Source of the DNA: CALBJU01 sp965247125 | GTDB lineage: Bacteria; Bacteroidota; Rhodothermia; Rhodothermales; UBA10348 | Length of the DNA: 64,000 bases | Assembly (NCBI GenBank): GCA_965247125.1 | Contig: CBDFGO010000003.1 | Location: 186,001-250,000, forward strand | Direction of reading: 5' to 3' | Notes under the pieces: generated by a model | Told to the model about the DNA's origin: nothing | What the model saw: the letters and a program-made list of their open reading frames with translations, nothing else | The model's database searches: none | Part shown: piece after piece, positions 1 through 7,852 of the stretch | Position numbering within the stretch: position 1 is the stretch's first letter | Layout of the letters: each line of letters starts with the position of its first letter | Position numbers and translations under genes: made by a program

Positions 1-29
1 TAATAACAAATTAACCAGGTTGTGAATCA

Positions 30-269
30 ATGCCATATCTCAGATTAGTATTAACGTTGGTGATCGGCTTAACCGCATTTATTACCTTCCATAGCAATAG
101 TGTTATCGCGAGGGACGTTATCCCCGACTGCGACGATGCATACGGTTATTGCGTCGCCGTTGGCTGTATCGGTGGTGCAGACACATGTGGTTTTGTTTAT
201 TGCGACGGGGGAACAGGAAATCCTGACGACAACATGTATATCTGCTCAAGTACTCTTATATGGATATAA
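30..269 (+). CDS. small secreted cysteine-rich protein
   Basis: The 79-residue product begins with a hydrophobic signal peptide (about residues 1-27) followed by a short mature part with six cysteines, rich in Gly and Asp. It has no membrane anchor beyond the signal and no lipobox. I do not recognise the family. The arrangement (a mini-protein with a signal peptide, next to a six-bladed propeller lipoprotein and a thioredoxin-like gene) resembles the NVEALA-type peptides of Bacteroidales, but the NVEALA motif itself is not visible, so that link is only an analogy. An even cysteine number suggests disulfides formed outside the cytoplasm. There is no clear Shine-Dalgarno sequence, which is common in Bacteroidota. 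The next gene starts 80 bp downstream in the same direction. Confidence 0.6.
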   Translation: MPYLRLVLTLVIGLTAFITFHSNSVIARDVIPDCDDAYGYCVAVGCIGGADTCGFVYCDGGTGNPDDNMYICSSTLIWI

Positions 270-1129
270 GATAGTTATACAATAAAATCGACCTTATGTC
301 GTGTAGGTGTGTACCTAATTATTAGAGTTCATAATATTAGCAACTATTAATGATACTGACGTCCATTGATTCTGATCGTTCTGTAGATAGCCGTGTAGTT
401 GTTGGATTATTACTATCGATGCTAATCGTCGCTGGATGCAACTCCGAGAGTCGCACCACCTCTTCATCCTCACAGTCTAATACTGAGGTCACCGAGTTAA
501 TATCTAATATATACGAACGTATTCAACATCAGGATAGAAGAGAGCGGCATATTTATGAGGAAGAAGTTGAACGCATACACACCATTGGTCTGGAGGATGA
601 ATCTAAGCTTTTCAAACCTGGGCAAATAGTTTTTGCGGACTCTGATTTAATTGTATTCGATTATGGTGATTTTCTGCTCAAGCGTTACTCGGTGTCCGGG
701 CAGAAAGTAACTACCTACGGAAATGGATTCGGAAACGGACCAGGAGAGTTTTATAATCCGATTGACGCAGCTGTTGGTCAGAACCATTCACTACATGTCT
801 TGGATTCTCGTCAGAGTAGAGTAACCGTGTTTGATAAAACCGGACAGTACATTAGTACTGTATCTATCAACTCAGCGCCTCCTACCTTGTTTAGATTTGC
901 TCATAATGCGAATTCCACAAGGTATCACTTTCTTACATTTTCTTCGAAATACTCGTTATTTGGATATGAAAATGGTTTGATTTTTCCCTACTCGGACTTT
1001 ACTAATAATTCGGGATTACAAACAAGTATCCTCCTTAATGGAAATATCAAGTCGACTCCGAATGGATTTGTATATGTAGCAGCTCATCTACCAATAATCA
1101 TCATCTTCGATATGAGTGGTGAAATTGTG

Positions 1130-1321
1130 CATCTTTGCGGCCCCTGTTCGCAATACTTCTGTCAACACATCCTCTGTGCTATTGTAGTTCTCGTTCTCGT
1201 GTGCGTTATTCGTCTTCATGGGCGGTGTATCCTCCAATCTTCGGATTGACAATGACGTAATCATCATCAGGATACGCCGCCTATACCTTTTTCACCCGTA
1301 CACAACTTTCGGGGTTAACTC
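1130..1321 (-). mobile_element. inverted left-end fragment of the IS256-family element
   Basis: These 192 bases are the reverse complement of the first 192 bases of the IS256 copies at 2066, 28596 and 42682, running from inside the transposase gene (near codon 30) out to the terminal inverted repeat, which ends at 1321. The rest of the element is absent. No transposase can be made from it. It lies inside the propeller lipoprotein gene and is followed by a degenerate repeat of the preceding gene sequence, which is not a normal transposition footprint. Confidence 0.9.
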
Positions 1322-1323
1322 CG

Positions 1324-1564
1324 ACTCAGCGCCTCCTACCTGCTCATAATGCGAATTCCACAAGGTATCACTTTCTTACATTTTCTTCGAAATACTCGTT
1401 ATTTGGATATGAAAATGGTTTGATTTTTCCCTACGACTTTACTAATAATTCGGGATTACAAACAAGTATCCTCCTTAATGGATCAAGTCGACTCCGAATG
1501 GATTTGTATATGTAGCAGCTCATCTACCAATAATCATATCTTCGATATGAGTGGTGAAATTGTG
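1324..1564 (+). repeat. imperfect direct repeat of 870-1129
   Basis: This 241-bp stretch repeats bases 870-1129 of the propeller gene except for four small deletions of 11, 3, 4 and 1 bases; these account for the whole 19-base length difference. There are essentially no substitutions. The pattern (inverted IS end, then a copy of the flank carrying only deletions) could be decay after a rearrangement, or a low-quality or chimeric join in the assembly. Confidence 0.85.
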
Positions 1565-2105
1565 ACGGTGAGAACAACGCCTCACCATTACGACGGAAGT
1601 TACAAATTACCTCAACTGCCACTAATGGGATCAGTAATGTCTAGAGGCTCATATATTAATGGGCCAATCAGCGTAGACGACGAGAATATCTATATACAAT
1701 TGAGGAATTACGGGGATTCTACTTCGGAGACGTATTTTGACGTATACGATATAATTAGTCTGGATTATTTGCATACTAAAATAATTAACCATCCGAGTAA
1801 CCATTCGGTTATTAAGGGTCATATACTTGCAAGTCAGCCAACGGATACTACTGTAACTGTTTATAAAATAATGTCTGCCGATATCCATTCCGTAGAACGA
1901 TGACTAAAAGGACTGAAATAACATTTCACACAGTCATCGTGTTGACGGTATTGAGTTTGTTGGTCATGTACAACAAAACAATCGCGTCTAATGATAATGT
2001 CATAAACACAGTGGGCATTAACGCCGAAGATGTATTAGAGGGAGTGGGTATCCGATATCGAGTTAGAGTTAACCCCGAAAGTTGTGTACGGGTGAAAAAG
2101 GTATA

Positions 2106-2166
2106 GGCGGCGTATCCTGATGATGATTACGTCATTGTCAATCCGAAGATTGGAGGATACACCGCC
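2106..2166 (+). promoter_or_regulatory. leader stem-loop covering the transposase ribosome-binding site
   Basis: In the transposase leader, GGCGGCGTATCC (2106-2117) pairs at 11 of 12 positions with GGATACACCGCC (2155-2166), which ends one base before the start codon at 2168. The Shine-Dalgarno GGAGG (2152-2156) lies at the base of this stem and beside a smaller hairpin (CAATC-CGAA-GATTG). The same leader is present in the other two IS256 copies. Such fold-back structures in IS10 and IS50 limit translation from transcripts that read in from outside; the same role here is inferred. Confidence 0.5.
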
Positions 2167-2167
2167 C

Positions 2168-3418
2168 ATGAAGACGAATAACGCACACGAGAACGAGAAC
2201 TACAATAGCACAGAGGATGTGTTGACAGAAGTATTGCGAACAGGGGCCGCAAAGATGCTGGCCACAGCCGTTGAGGCCGAGGTTGAAGCTTTCTGCCAGC
2301 GCTACCAGTTCCTGCGCGACGAAGAGAATCGCCACCGCATCGTTCGCAATGGATATCTGCCAGAGAGGAAGATTTTGACTGGTATCGGGGAGGTCGCTGT
2401 AAAGATGCCCCGCATACGCGACCGTACGGGTCGGGGTGAGGATAGAATCGGTTTCCGCAGTTCGATACTACCAGCCTACCTCCGCAAGAGCCGCTCGCTT
2501 GAGGCTCTCATTCCATGGTTGTACCTGAAGGGAGTTTCAACGGGCGGCTTTGAGGCAGCGCTCTCGGCCCTTGTTGGTCCTGATGCCCCAGGGCTGACCT
2601 CCTCGACGATTGCGCGCCTGAAGACGCTTTGGACAAGGGAGCACGAAGACTGGCAAAAGCGGAGCCTGAAGGAGAAGCACTACGTCTATTTCTGGGCCGA
2701 CGGTATTCACGTAAACGTACGCATGGATAAACAGAAACTGTGTCTGCTGGTCGTGATCGGCGCTACGGCCGATGGAAGGAAGGAGCTTATAGCACTCGAG
2801 GACGGCTTTCGCGAGAGCAAGCAGTCGTGGCGAGAGTTGCTCCTGGAGCTGAGGCACCGCGGGCTGGATCAAGGACCGAAGCTGGCTGTTGCCGATGGAG
2901 CCATGGGATTCTGGAGTGCTCTCGCAGAAGTTTATCCCGAGACGCGAGCCGCACGCTGTTGGGTGCACAAGACAGCAAATGTGCTCAACCGCCTGCCCAA
3001 GTCCGTTCAGAAGAAGGCAAAAGGTCACCTCACGCAGATCTATACAGCAGAAACAAAAAAGCAGGCAGAGAGCGCCCTTCTGTTTTTCATCAAAGCCTAC
3101 CAGCAAAAGTATCCGAAAGCAGCAGAGATTCTGGTGAAAGACCGAGAAGAACTGCTCGCTTTTTATGACTTTCCGGCAGAACACTGGATCCATCTTCGGA
3201 GCACAAATCCGATCGAATCTACGTTCGCGACCGTGCGCCTCAGGACCGCCAAAACGAGGGGATGTCTGAGCCGAGAAACAGCTCTTGCAATGGCCTTCCG
3301 TCTATGTAAAGAGGCTCAGAAGAAGTGGAGGAAACTGAATGCACCGCACCTATTGCAACTTGTAAAAAAAGGAATCAAATTCACCGACGGAATTACATCA
3401 GAACGACACGCTGCCTAA
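2168..3418 (+). CDS. IS256-family transposase (copy A)
   Basis: The 416-residue protein is a full-length mutator-type DDE transposase that would catalyse copy-out/paste-in movement of its own element. The acidic residues are D178 (WADGIHV), D243 (VADGAMGFW) and E350 (NPIEST), with the conserved CWVHK motif after the second Asp. The start was chosen at ATG 2168 because GGAGG lies 11 bases upstream, the N-terminus then matches family length, and the leader hairpin ends just before it; a frame-compatible ATG at 2120 would translate the leader. The protein is identical to the products at 28698 and 42784. Confidence 0.95.
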   Translation: MKTNNAHENENYNSTEDVLTEVLRTGAAKMLATAVEAEVEAFCQRYQFLRDEENRHRIVRNGYLPERKILTGIGEVAVKMPRIRDRTGRGEDRIGFRSSILPAYLRKSRSLEALIPWLYLKGVSTGGFEAALSALVGPDAPGLTSSTIARLKTLWTREHEDWQKRSLKEKHYVYFWADGIHVNVRMDKQKLCLLVVIGATADGRKELIALEDGFRESKQSWRELLLELRHRGLDQGPKLAVADGAMGFWSALAEVYPETRAARCWVHKTANVLNRLPKSVQKKAKGHLTQIYTAETKKQAESALLFFIKAYQQKYPKAAEILVKDREELLAFYDFPAEHWIHLRSTNPIESTFATVRLRTAKTRGCLSRETALAMAFRLCKEAQKKWRKLNAPHLLQLVKKGIKFTDGITSERHAA

Positions 3419-3567
3419 ACCTTCCATACACAACTTTTGGGCATAGCTCGATATCCAACTTATCTCGTTGCGTTATCTCCGACCTGTCCGTATTGCTATG
3501 AAAGTATGCCACTGAGAGATGGTCCTATAAAACTGGACAGGGTCTTAGGTGGAATCTTGCGGATTGA

Positions 3568-4395
3568 TTATGCTGCTTCTTGAAGCGGCTGGTGATTAAA
3601 AAATACGTGATCAGGGGTTCGTCTTCCAAGCGAGCTGTGTCGCCTTTCGTTATTGAAGTAGTCGAAGTATACAGCAATGGATTTGCGGGCTTCAGCCACA
3701 CTGTCATAGGCTTTAAGGTACACCTCTTCATATTTCAGGCTACGCCACAGACGTTCAACGAACACGTTGTCCATCCAGCGTCCTTTGCCATCCATAGAGA
3801 TTTTGATGTCATGATTCTTCAGAACATCAGTGAAGGCCATCGATGTGAACTGGCTGCCCTGATCCGTATTGAAGATCTCTGGCGCTCCATACACGGCGAT
3901 TGCTTCTTCGAGCGCTTCCACACAGAAGTCGGTGTCCATCGTATTGGAGATCCGGCGTGAGAGTACTTTTCGGCTGTACCAGTCAATGACGGCGACCAGG
4001 TAAACGAATCCCCTTTTCATCGGAATGAATGTGATGTCGCTTGCGTAAACCTGCCGGGGCCGCGTCACGTTGAGCTTACGCAAGAGATACGGATAAATCT
4101 TGTGACCTTTTCCCGGAATCGAGGTCCGTTTCTTAGGATAAATGGCAATAAGGCCCATCAGACGCATTAATCGCCGGATTCGATGGCGGCCCACAAAAAT
4201 ACCTCTGTCCTCGAGCGCATCCTTCATGGTGCGCGATCCTCGCGTGGGACGTTCGATGTAGAGCTCATCCAGTTTTTTCATCACGGCCAGGTTCTCTTTG
4301 CTCTCGTCCACCGGCTTGTAGTAGGCCGTTGAGCGGTTCAGCTCCAGCAGATTGCACTGCTGTTTGATGGAAAGATTATGGTTTCGGTCGATCAT
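3568..4395 (-). CDS. IS3-family transposase OrfB (copy 1)
   Basis: The 275-residue protein has the IS3 OrfB architecture: an N-terminal HTH_21-like region (LDELYIERPTRGSRTM), then an rve integrase core with the DDE residues in YASDITFIP, FNTDQGSQFTS and the late Glu in VFVERLWRSLK. It is normally made as an OrfAB fusion by -1 frameshifting from orfA, or used alone for regulation. OrfA ends 14 bases upstream in another frame; the T-rich run near 4435-4441 at the orfA end is a possible slip site. The gene appears intact. Confidence 0.93.
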   Translation of the reverse strand: MIDRNHNLSIKQQCNLLELNRSTAYYKPVDESKENLAVMKKLDELYIERPTRGSRTMKDALEDRGIFVGRHRIRRLMRLMGLIAIYPKKRTSIPGKGHKIYPYLLRKLNVTRPRQVYASDITFIPMKRGFVYLVAVIDWYSRKVLSRRISNTMDTDFCVEALEEAIAVYGAPEIFNTDQGSQFTSMAFTDVLKNHDIKISMDGKGRWMDNVFVERLWRSLKYEEVYLKAYDSVAEARKSIAVYFDYFNNERRHSSLGRRTPDHVFFNHQPLQEAA

Positions 4396-4409
4396 TTGGC
4401 GGCGCTCAC

Positions 4410-4697
4410 CTACTGGGTGCGACCGAGCGCTTTGGATAAAAAATCCTTCTCCATCGAAAGCTCGCCAATCTTGGCGCGAAGCTCCTTGATCTGGCCCTCC
4501 TCGTTGTGCTTTCCGGAATGCCCTTTTTCAACCACCTCTTCAGCGTCCTGAATCAATTTCTTCTTCCAGGTCTGAATCTGATTCGGGTGCACCTGGAATT
4601 GGTCTGCCAACTCGGCCATCGTGCGGTCTCCCTTAACCGCCGCCAGTGCTACTTTTGCTTTGAAGGCATTGCTGTGATTTCTTCTTTTGCGACTCAT
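4410..4697 (-). CDS. IS3-family transposase OrfA (copy 1)
   Basis: The 95-residue protein has an N-terminal helix-turn-helix of the transposase_8 type (FKAKVALAAVKGDRTMAELA) that binds the element ends, followed by a leucine-zipper-like helix ending in MEKDFLSKALG. The start at 4697 (protein MSRKRRNHSN) is preferred over an ATG 36 bases further upstream because GAAAGGAT sits just before it and family members begin with this MSRKRR-type sequence. It is followed by orfB of the same element. Confidence 0.9.
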   Translation of the reverse strand: MSRKRRNHSNAFKAKVALAAVKGDRTMAELADQFQVHPNQIQTWKKKLIQDAEEVVEKGHSGKHNEEGQIKELRAKIGELSMEKDFLSKALGRTQ

Positions 4698-5066
4698 CGT
4701 TTGTATCCTTTCTTGAGGGTGATAAGATCGCAAGATTCCACCTATAATCAGAGCCAGGCTGTCCAGTCAAACGGGACCATCTCTCTGTATAAGAAATTAT
4801 CTCAAAAAACAGTGGGTGAAGAATATGTGGGATTTGTAGCATTAGTTGATATTTCACTAAATGCTAAAATGTTTGAAATGCAACGGGATATATTAGCAAG
4901 AAGTAAAGTCAATGTAGACACACTAATCGCAAGCCCTTTATCATCCTGGGGGATAAAAGGCGTACCTTCGGTCATGTATGTAGATGCACATGGTATCGTA
5001 GCGAATGTGTGGACGGGCCAGCTTCTCGAGGAGGTACATGAGGAGGTTCTTTCGTTCCGCAACTAA

Positions 5067-5520
5067 GGCACGGTCGATAGCGGGCGAATGTCCACGAACC
5101 AGATCGGTAATATTTCGATTAGTTGCCTGTTAACGGCTCCGCACATGCGAAAATACTAAGCTACTAAGCTACTTATGTTGCTCACAATCCTAAGGGCAGG
5201 ATTGACAATGTCCTGATCTCTGTTCCAGAGCACGGTTTCCTGCGAGACTAGTCACCTTGTTCAAATAGTTTCTCAGATTCCCGGAAGAGTTAGGAAGGAT
5301 ACCCATAAATGTGATCTGACTAGCCCACGAACAGAAAGTCGCCGATATCTGAGCAGTTCAGATTAGAAAATATGCATTATGAGGCAGGATCATCTGAAAC
5401 CGTATTAGATGGACCCCCGATAAAAGATGGTCAGTCGAGTAGTAGGAAATAATGACAAAAGTAAAGGGTACCATCTTACCATTGTCATCCGTCCTACTAA
5501 CGATAATTATAAACTGCTTC
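5067..5520. other. gene-free stretch between the thioredoxin fragment and IS3 copy 2
   Basis: No convincing reading frame, RNA gene or terminator was found. A short tandem ACTAAGCT repeat lies near 5155-5175. The sequence is A+T-rich like the broken operon to its left and may be a remnant of the same acquired segment. Confidence 0.4.
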
Positions 5521-5573
5521 AGAGATGGTCCTATAAAACTGGACAGGGTCTTAGGTGGAATCTTGCGGATTGA

Positions 5574-6401
5574 TTATGCTGCTTCTTGAAGCGGCTGGTG
5601 ATTAAAAAATACGTGATCCGGAGTTCGTCTTCCAAGCGAGCTGTGGCGCCGTTCTCCGTTGAAGTAGTCAAAGTAATCGGCGATTGAGCGACACGCATCA
5701 GCCACACTTTCGTAGGCTTTCAAGTATACCTCCTCGTACTTCAGGCTACGCCACAGACGTTCAACGAACACGTTGTCCATCCAGCGTCCTTTGCCATCCA
5801 TAGAGATTTTGATGTCATGATTCTTCAGCACATCAGTGAAGGCCATCGATGTGAACTGGCTGCCCTGATCCGTATTGAAGATCTCTGGCGCTCCATACAC
5901 GGCGATTGCTTCTTCGAGCGCTTCCACACAGAAGTCGGTGTCCATCGTATTGGAGATCCGGCGTGAGAGTACTTTTCGGCTGTACCAGTCGATGACGGCG
6001 ACCAGGTAAACGAATCCCCTTTTCATCGGAATGAATGTGATGTCGCTTGCGTAAACCTGCCGGGGCCGCGTCACGTTGAGCTTACGCAAGAGATACGGAT
6101 AAATCTTGTGACCTTTTCCCGGAATCGAGGTCCGTTTCTTAGGATAAATGGCAATAAGGCCCATCAGACGCATTAATCGCCGGATTCGATGGCGGCCCAC
6201 AAAAATACCTCTGTCCTCGAGCGCATCCTTCATGGTGCGCGATCCTCGCGTGGGACGTTCGATGTAGAGCTCATCCAGTTTTTTCATCACGGCCAGGTTC
6301 TCTTTGCTCTCGTCCACCGGCTTGTAGTAGGCCGTCGAGCGGTTCGGCTCCAGCAGATTGCACTGCCGTTTGATGGAGAGGTCGTGGATTGGGTCGATCA
6401 T
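5574..6401 (-). CDS. IS3-family transposase OrfB (copy 2)
   Basis: The 275-residue OrfB keeps the HTH_21-like N-terminus and rve core with the same DDE motifs as copy 1. It differs from copy 1 at the extreme N-terminus (MIDPIHDLSIKRQ versus MIDRNHNLSIKQQ) and in the last 60 residues (YESVADACRSIADYFDYFNG). The frame is open, but its orfA partner is truncated, so autonomous transposition is unlikely; it could act in trans or on copy 1. Confidence 0.9.
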   Translation of the reverse strand: MIDPIHDLSIKRQCNLLEPNRSTAYYKPVDESKENLAVMKKLDELYIERPTRGSRTMKDALEDRGIFVGRHRIRRLMRLMGLIAIYPKKRTSIPGKGHKIYPYLLRKLNVTRPRQVYASDITFIPMKRGFVYLVAVIDWYSRKVLSRRISNTMDTDFCVEALEEAIAVYGAPEIFNTDQGSQFTSMAFTDVLKNHDIKISMDGKGRWMDNVFVERLWRSLKYEEVYLKAYESVADACRSIADYFDYFNGERRHSSLGRRTPDHVFFNHQPLQEAA

Positions 6402-6415
6402 TTGGCGGCGCTCAC

Positions 6416-6573
6416 CTACTGGGTGCGACCGAGCGCTTTGGATAAAAAATCCTTCTCCATCGAAAGCTCGCCAATCTTGGCGTGAAGCTCCTTGATCTGG
6501 CCCTCCTCGTTGTGCTTTCTGGAATGCCCTTTGTCAACCACCTCTTCAGCGTCCTGAATCAGCTTCTTTTTCC
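6416..6573 (-). pseudogene. IS3-family OrfA fragment (copy 2)
   Basis: This is the C-terminal part of orfA of IS3 copy 2, matching bases 4410-4567 of copy 1. Its 5' half, with the helix-turn-helix and start codon, has been removed at the junction with the nested element at 6573/6574. It cannot give a functional OrfA. Confidence 0.85.
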
Positions 6574-6637
6574 TGACCTTACTCCCATAAAGTGGACAGG
6601 TAGTTAAGCGTACTTTGCATCAATACAGAGGTACGCA

Positions 6638-6922
6638 ATGGGAACGAGAAGGAAGTATTCCAAAGAGTTCAAACTGGAAGCCGTCCAGTTAGCTGAGATC
6701 AGTGGCAACACGAGTCAGACGGCCAGGGAATTGGGCATCAATGCCGGATTGATCAGGCGTTGGAAGCAGCGATTCGAAGAGGATGGTAAACGAGCGTTTC
6801 CCGGGCACGGTACTCCTCGTGATGAGGAACTCGTCAAACTCCGCAAAGAGCTCAGACGGGTCAAAGAGGAGAACATCGTTCTAAAAAAAGCCGCCGGTAT
6901 TTTCAGCAGAGACCTTCGATGA
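6638..6922 (+). CDS. IS3-family transposase OrfA (nested element)
   Basis: The 94-residue protein shows an HTH of the transposase_8 type (KYSKEFKLEAVQLAEISG, then QTARELGINAGLIRRWKQ) and a C-terminal coiled-coil region (LVKLRKELRRVKEENIVL) used for multimerisation. It lies 64 bases inside the left terminal repeat. Its stop codon overlaps the orfB start (ATGA at 6919-6922), and the A-rich run just upstream (about 6882-6889) is a potential -1 frameshift site for OrfAB. Confidence 0.92.
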   Translation: MGTRRKYSKEFKLEAVQLAEISGNTSQTARELGINAGLIRRWKQRFEEDGKRAFPGHGTPRDEELVKLRKELRRVKEENIVLKKAAGIFSRDLR

Positions 6923-7816
6923 GATACCGGGTTGTGGACGAAGTAAGAGGGTTGGTGCCAGTCGTGCGAGCGTGTACGTTTATGCGGCTATCGCCGAGCG
7001 GGTATTACGCATGGAGGGGACGCGCACTGAGTATTCGAGAGCATGAAAACCGTGGACTGTTGATTCAGATTCAAACGATTCACCGGGCCAGCAGGGGTAC
7101 GTATGGCGCTCCGCGAGTGCATGCCGAGCTTCGCGCTCAAGGCGTCGCGGTAGGGCGTCGTCGCGTGGCTCGTCTGATGCAGCAGAACGGGATTAAGGCG
7201 CTCAGGCGCCGCAAGAGGCGTGTACAGGCTCCATCCGCTCCTCTTGAGGCTATCAAGGCCAACGTGCTGGATCGTCAATTCATGCCTGACAGGCCAGGCG
7301 CCGTGTGGACAGCCGACATTACATATTTACCGACGGCTGAAGGATGGCTTCGGCGATTTTCTATCGCCGATGGCTGTCGTGCTGGATTTGTACTCACGCC
7401 GAGTCGTTGGATGGTCAGTACGTCCCTCTCTCGCAAAAGAACTTGCCACCAACGCGCTTCAGAACGCGATTGAGCATCAGCGGCCACGGGCAGGGCTAAT
7501 TCATCATTCGGATCGAGGTAGCCAGTACACGAGCTATGAGTACCAACGAATGCTGCGGCGCGAAGGGATCACCATCTCGATGAGCAGGAGCGGATCCTGT
7601 CACGACAATGCTCCAACCGAGAGCTTCTTCGGGACACTCAAAACGGAGATGCACCTTCGAGGAGATCCATTCAATTCACATGCTGAAGCAAAACGAGGAC
7701 TCTTCGAATATATCGAGGTTTTCTACAATCGCCAACGTCGACACTCAACCCTTGGATACCAGACGCCGATGGAATTTGAACAACACTATATTAACCAACA
7801 AACCACCGCAGTGTAG
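6919..7816 (+). pseudogene. IS3-family transposase OrfB with a frameshift (nested element)
   Basis: The first part (6919 to about 7349) encodes the HTH_21-like region and the first Asp motif VWTADITYLP. The second part, in another frame (about 7352-7816), encodes AVVLDLYSRRVVGW, the second Asp motif HHSDRGSQYTS and the Glu region NAPTESFFGTLK. Between them, near 7350-7370, lies a short perfect inverted repeat (TCGGCGA, 7-base loop, TCGCCGA) where family members simply read GWLYLAVVLD. The added bases shift the frame, so the full rve core cannot be made from one frame without slippage. Confidence 0.82.
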
Positions 7817-7852
7817 GCTTAATCAACTGTCCAGAAAACCGGAGTAAGGTCA

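Larger units (their letters stand above)
350..1903 (+). pseudogene. six-bladed beta-propeller lipoprotein, interrupted
   Basis: Two reading frames, 350-1129 and 1565-1903, are halves of one protein; joined at the shared residues FDMSGEIV they give 372 residues, the usual length for Bacteroidota six-bladed propeller lipoproteins. The N-terminus carries a lipoprotein signal with lipobox IVAGC (Cys about residue 30). Propeller-type strands follow, for example LHVLDSRQSRVTVFDKTG and FVYVAAHLPIIIIFDMSG. The family is extracytoplasmic and mostly uncharacterised. The coding sequence is broken by 435 bp (1130-1564), consisting of an inverted IS256 end plus a degraded second copy of bases 870-1129. 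The reading frame is perfect without that segment. The stop codon overlaps the next start (ATGA at 1900-1903), so the thioredoxin-like gene was translationally coupled. Confidence 0.75.
2066..3449 (+). mobile_element. IS256-family insertion sequence, copy A
   Basis: The element is 1384 bp with imperfect terminal inverted repeats of about 26 bp (left begins GAGTTAACCCCGAAAGTTG; right, reverse-complemented, begins GAGCTATGCCCAAAAGTTG). One transposase gene fills it. Its coding content is identical to the copies at 28596 and 42682. Unlike those, copy A lacks a clean 9-bp target duplication: only GATATC is shared between the flanks, and an extra GAGTTA precedes the left end, suggesting a secondary rearrangement. 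It disrupts the thioredoxin-like gene. Confidence 0.92.
3515..4784 (-). mobile_element. IS3-family insertion sequence, copy 1
   Basis: The element is 1270 bp with imperfect ends beginning AGAGATGGTCC on both sides, each followed within about 10 bases by ACTGGACAG. It carries orfA and orfB on the minus strand. The flanks show a 3-bp target duplication CTG (3512-3514 and 4785-4787), typical of IS3 elements. Deleting the element and one CTG rebuilds the thioredoxin-like frame exactly (SMPLYKKLS), so this is a clean insertion. Confidence 0.93.
1900..5066 (+). pseudogene. membrane-anchored thioredoxin-like protein, split by two IS elements
   Basis: Three pieces form one gene. The first, from ATG 1900 to about 2059, encodes an N-terminal membrane anchor (VIVLTVLSLLVMY). 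The second, 3450-3514, encodes YLVALSPTCPYCYESMPL, with a thioredoxin-type CPYC active site. The third, 4788-5066, encodes the rest of a thioredoxin fold, including the cis-proline motif GVPSVMYVDAHG. An IS256 element separates pieces one and two; an IS3 element with a 3-bp CTG target duplication separates two and three. Removing the elements restores a continuous frame of about 165-170 residues. The protein would be a TlpA/ResA-like thiol-disulfide oxidoreductase facing the periplasm, coupled by ATGA overlap to the propeller lipoprotein and downstream of a six-cysteine secreted peptide, a plausible substrate. It is inactive here. Confidence 0.75.
5521..6573 (-). mobile_element. IS3-family element copy 2, truncated
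   Basis: This is the left end, full orfB and part of orfA of the same IS3 element found at 3515. The left terminus AGAGATGGTCC is intact, but at 6573 the sequence passes directly into an unrelated IS3-family element and the right end of copy 2 is missing. Bases from about 5752 to 6330 are nearly identical to copy 1, while the first 170 bases of orfB's 3' end and its 5' end differ at many positions, so the two copies are mosaics. Confidence 0.9.
6574..7852 (+). mobile_element. second IS3-family element nested in IS3 copy 2
   Basis: The element is 1279 bp with imperfect terminal inverted repeats starting TGACCTTACTCC, each reaching a GGACAG motif about 20 bases in. It carries overlapping orfA and orfB on the plus strand, with little similarity to the host IS3. 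No target duplication is present: the left flank is orfA of IS3 copy 2, while the right flank is the inverted left end of IS3, so the junctions belong to a rearranged locus. Confidence 0.9.

Noticed and set aside
2537..3193. 218-codon minus-strand frame inside IS256, repeated in all copies
   Set aside because: It is the mirror frame of the transposase gene; identity across copies only reflects the identical IS, and no domain or start signal supports it.
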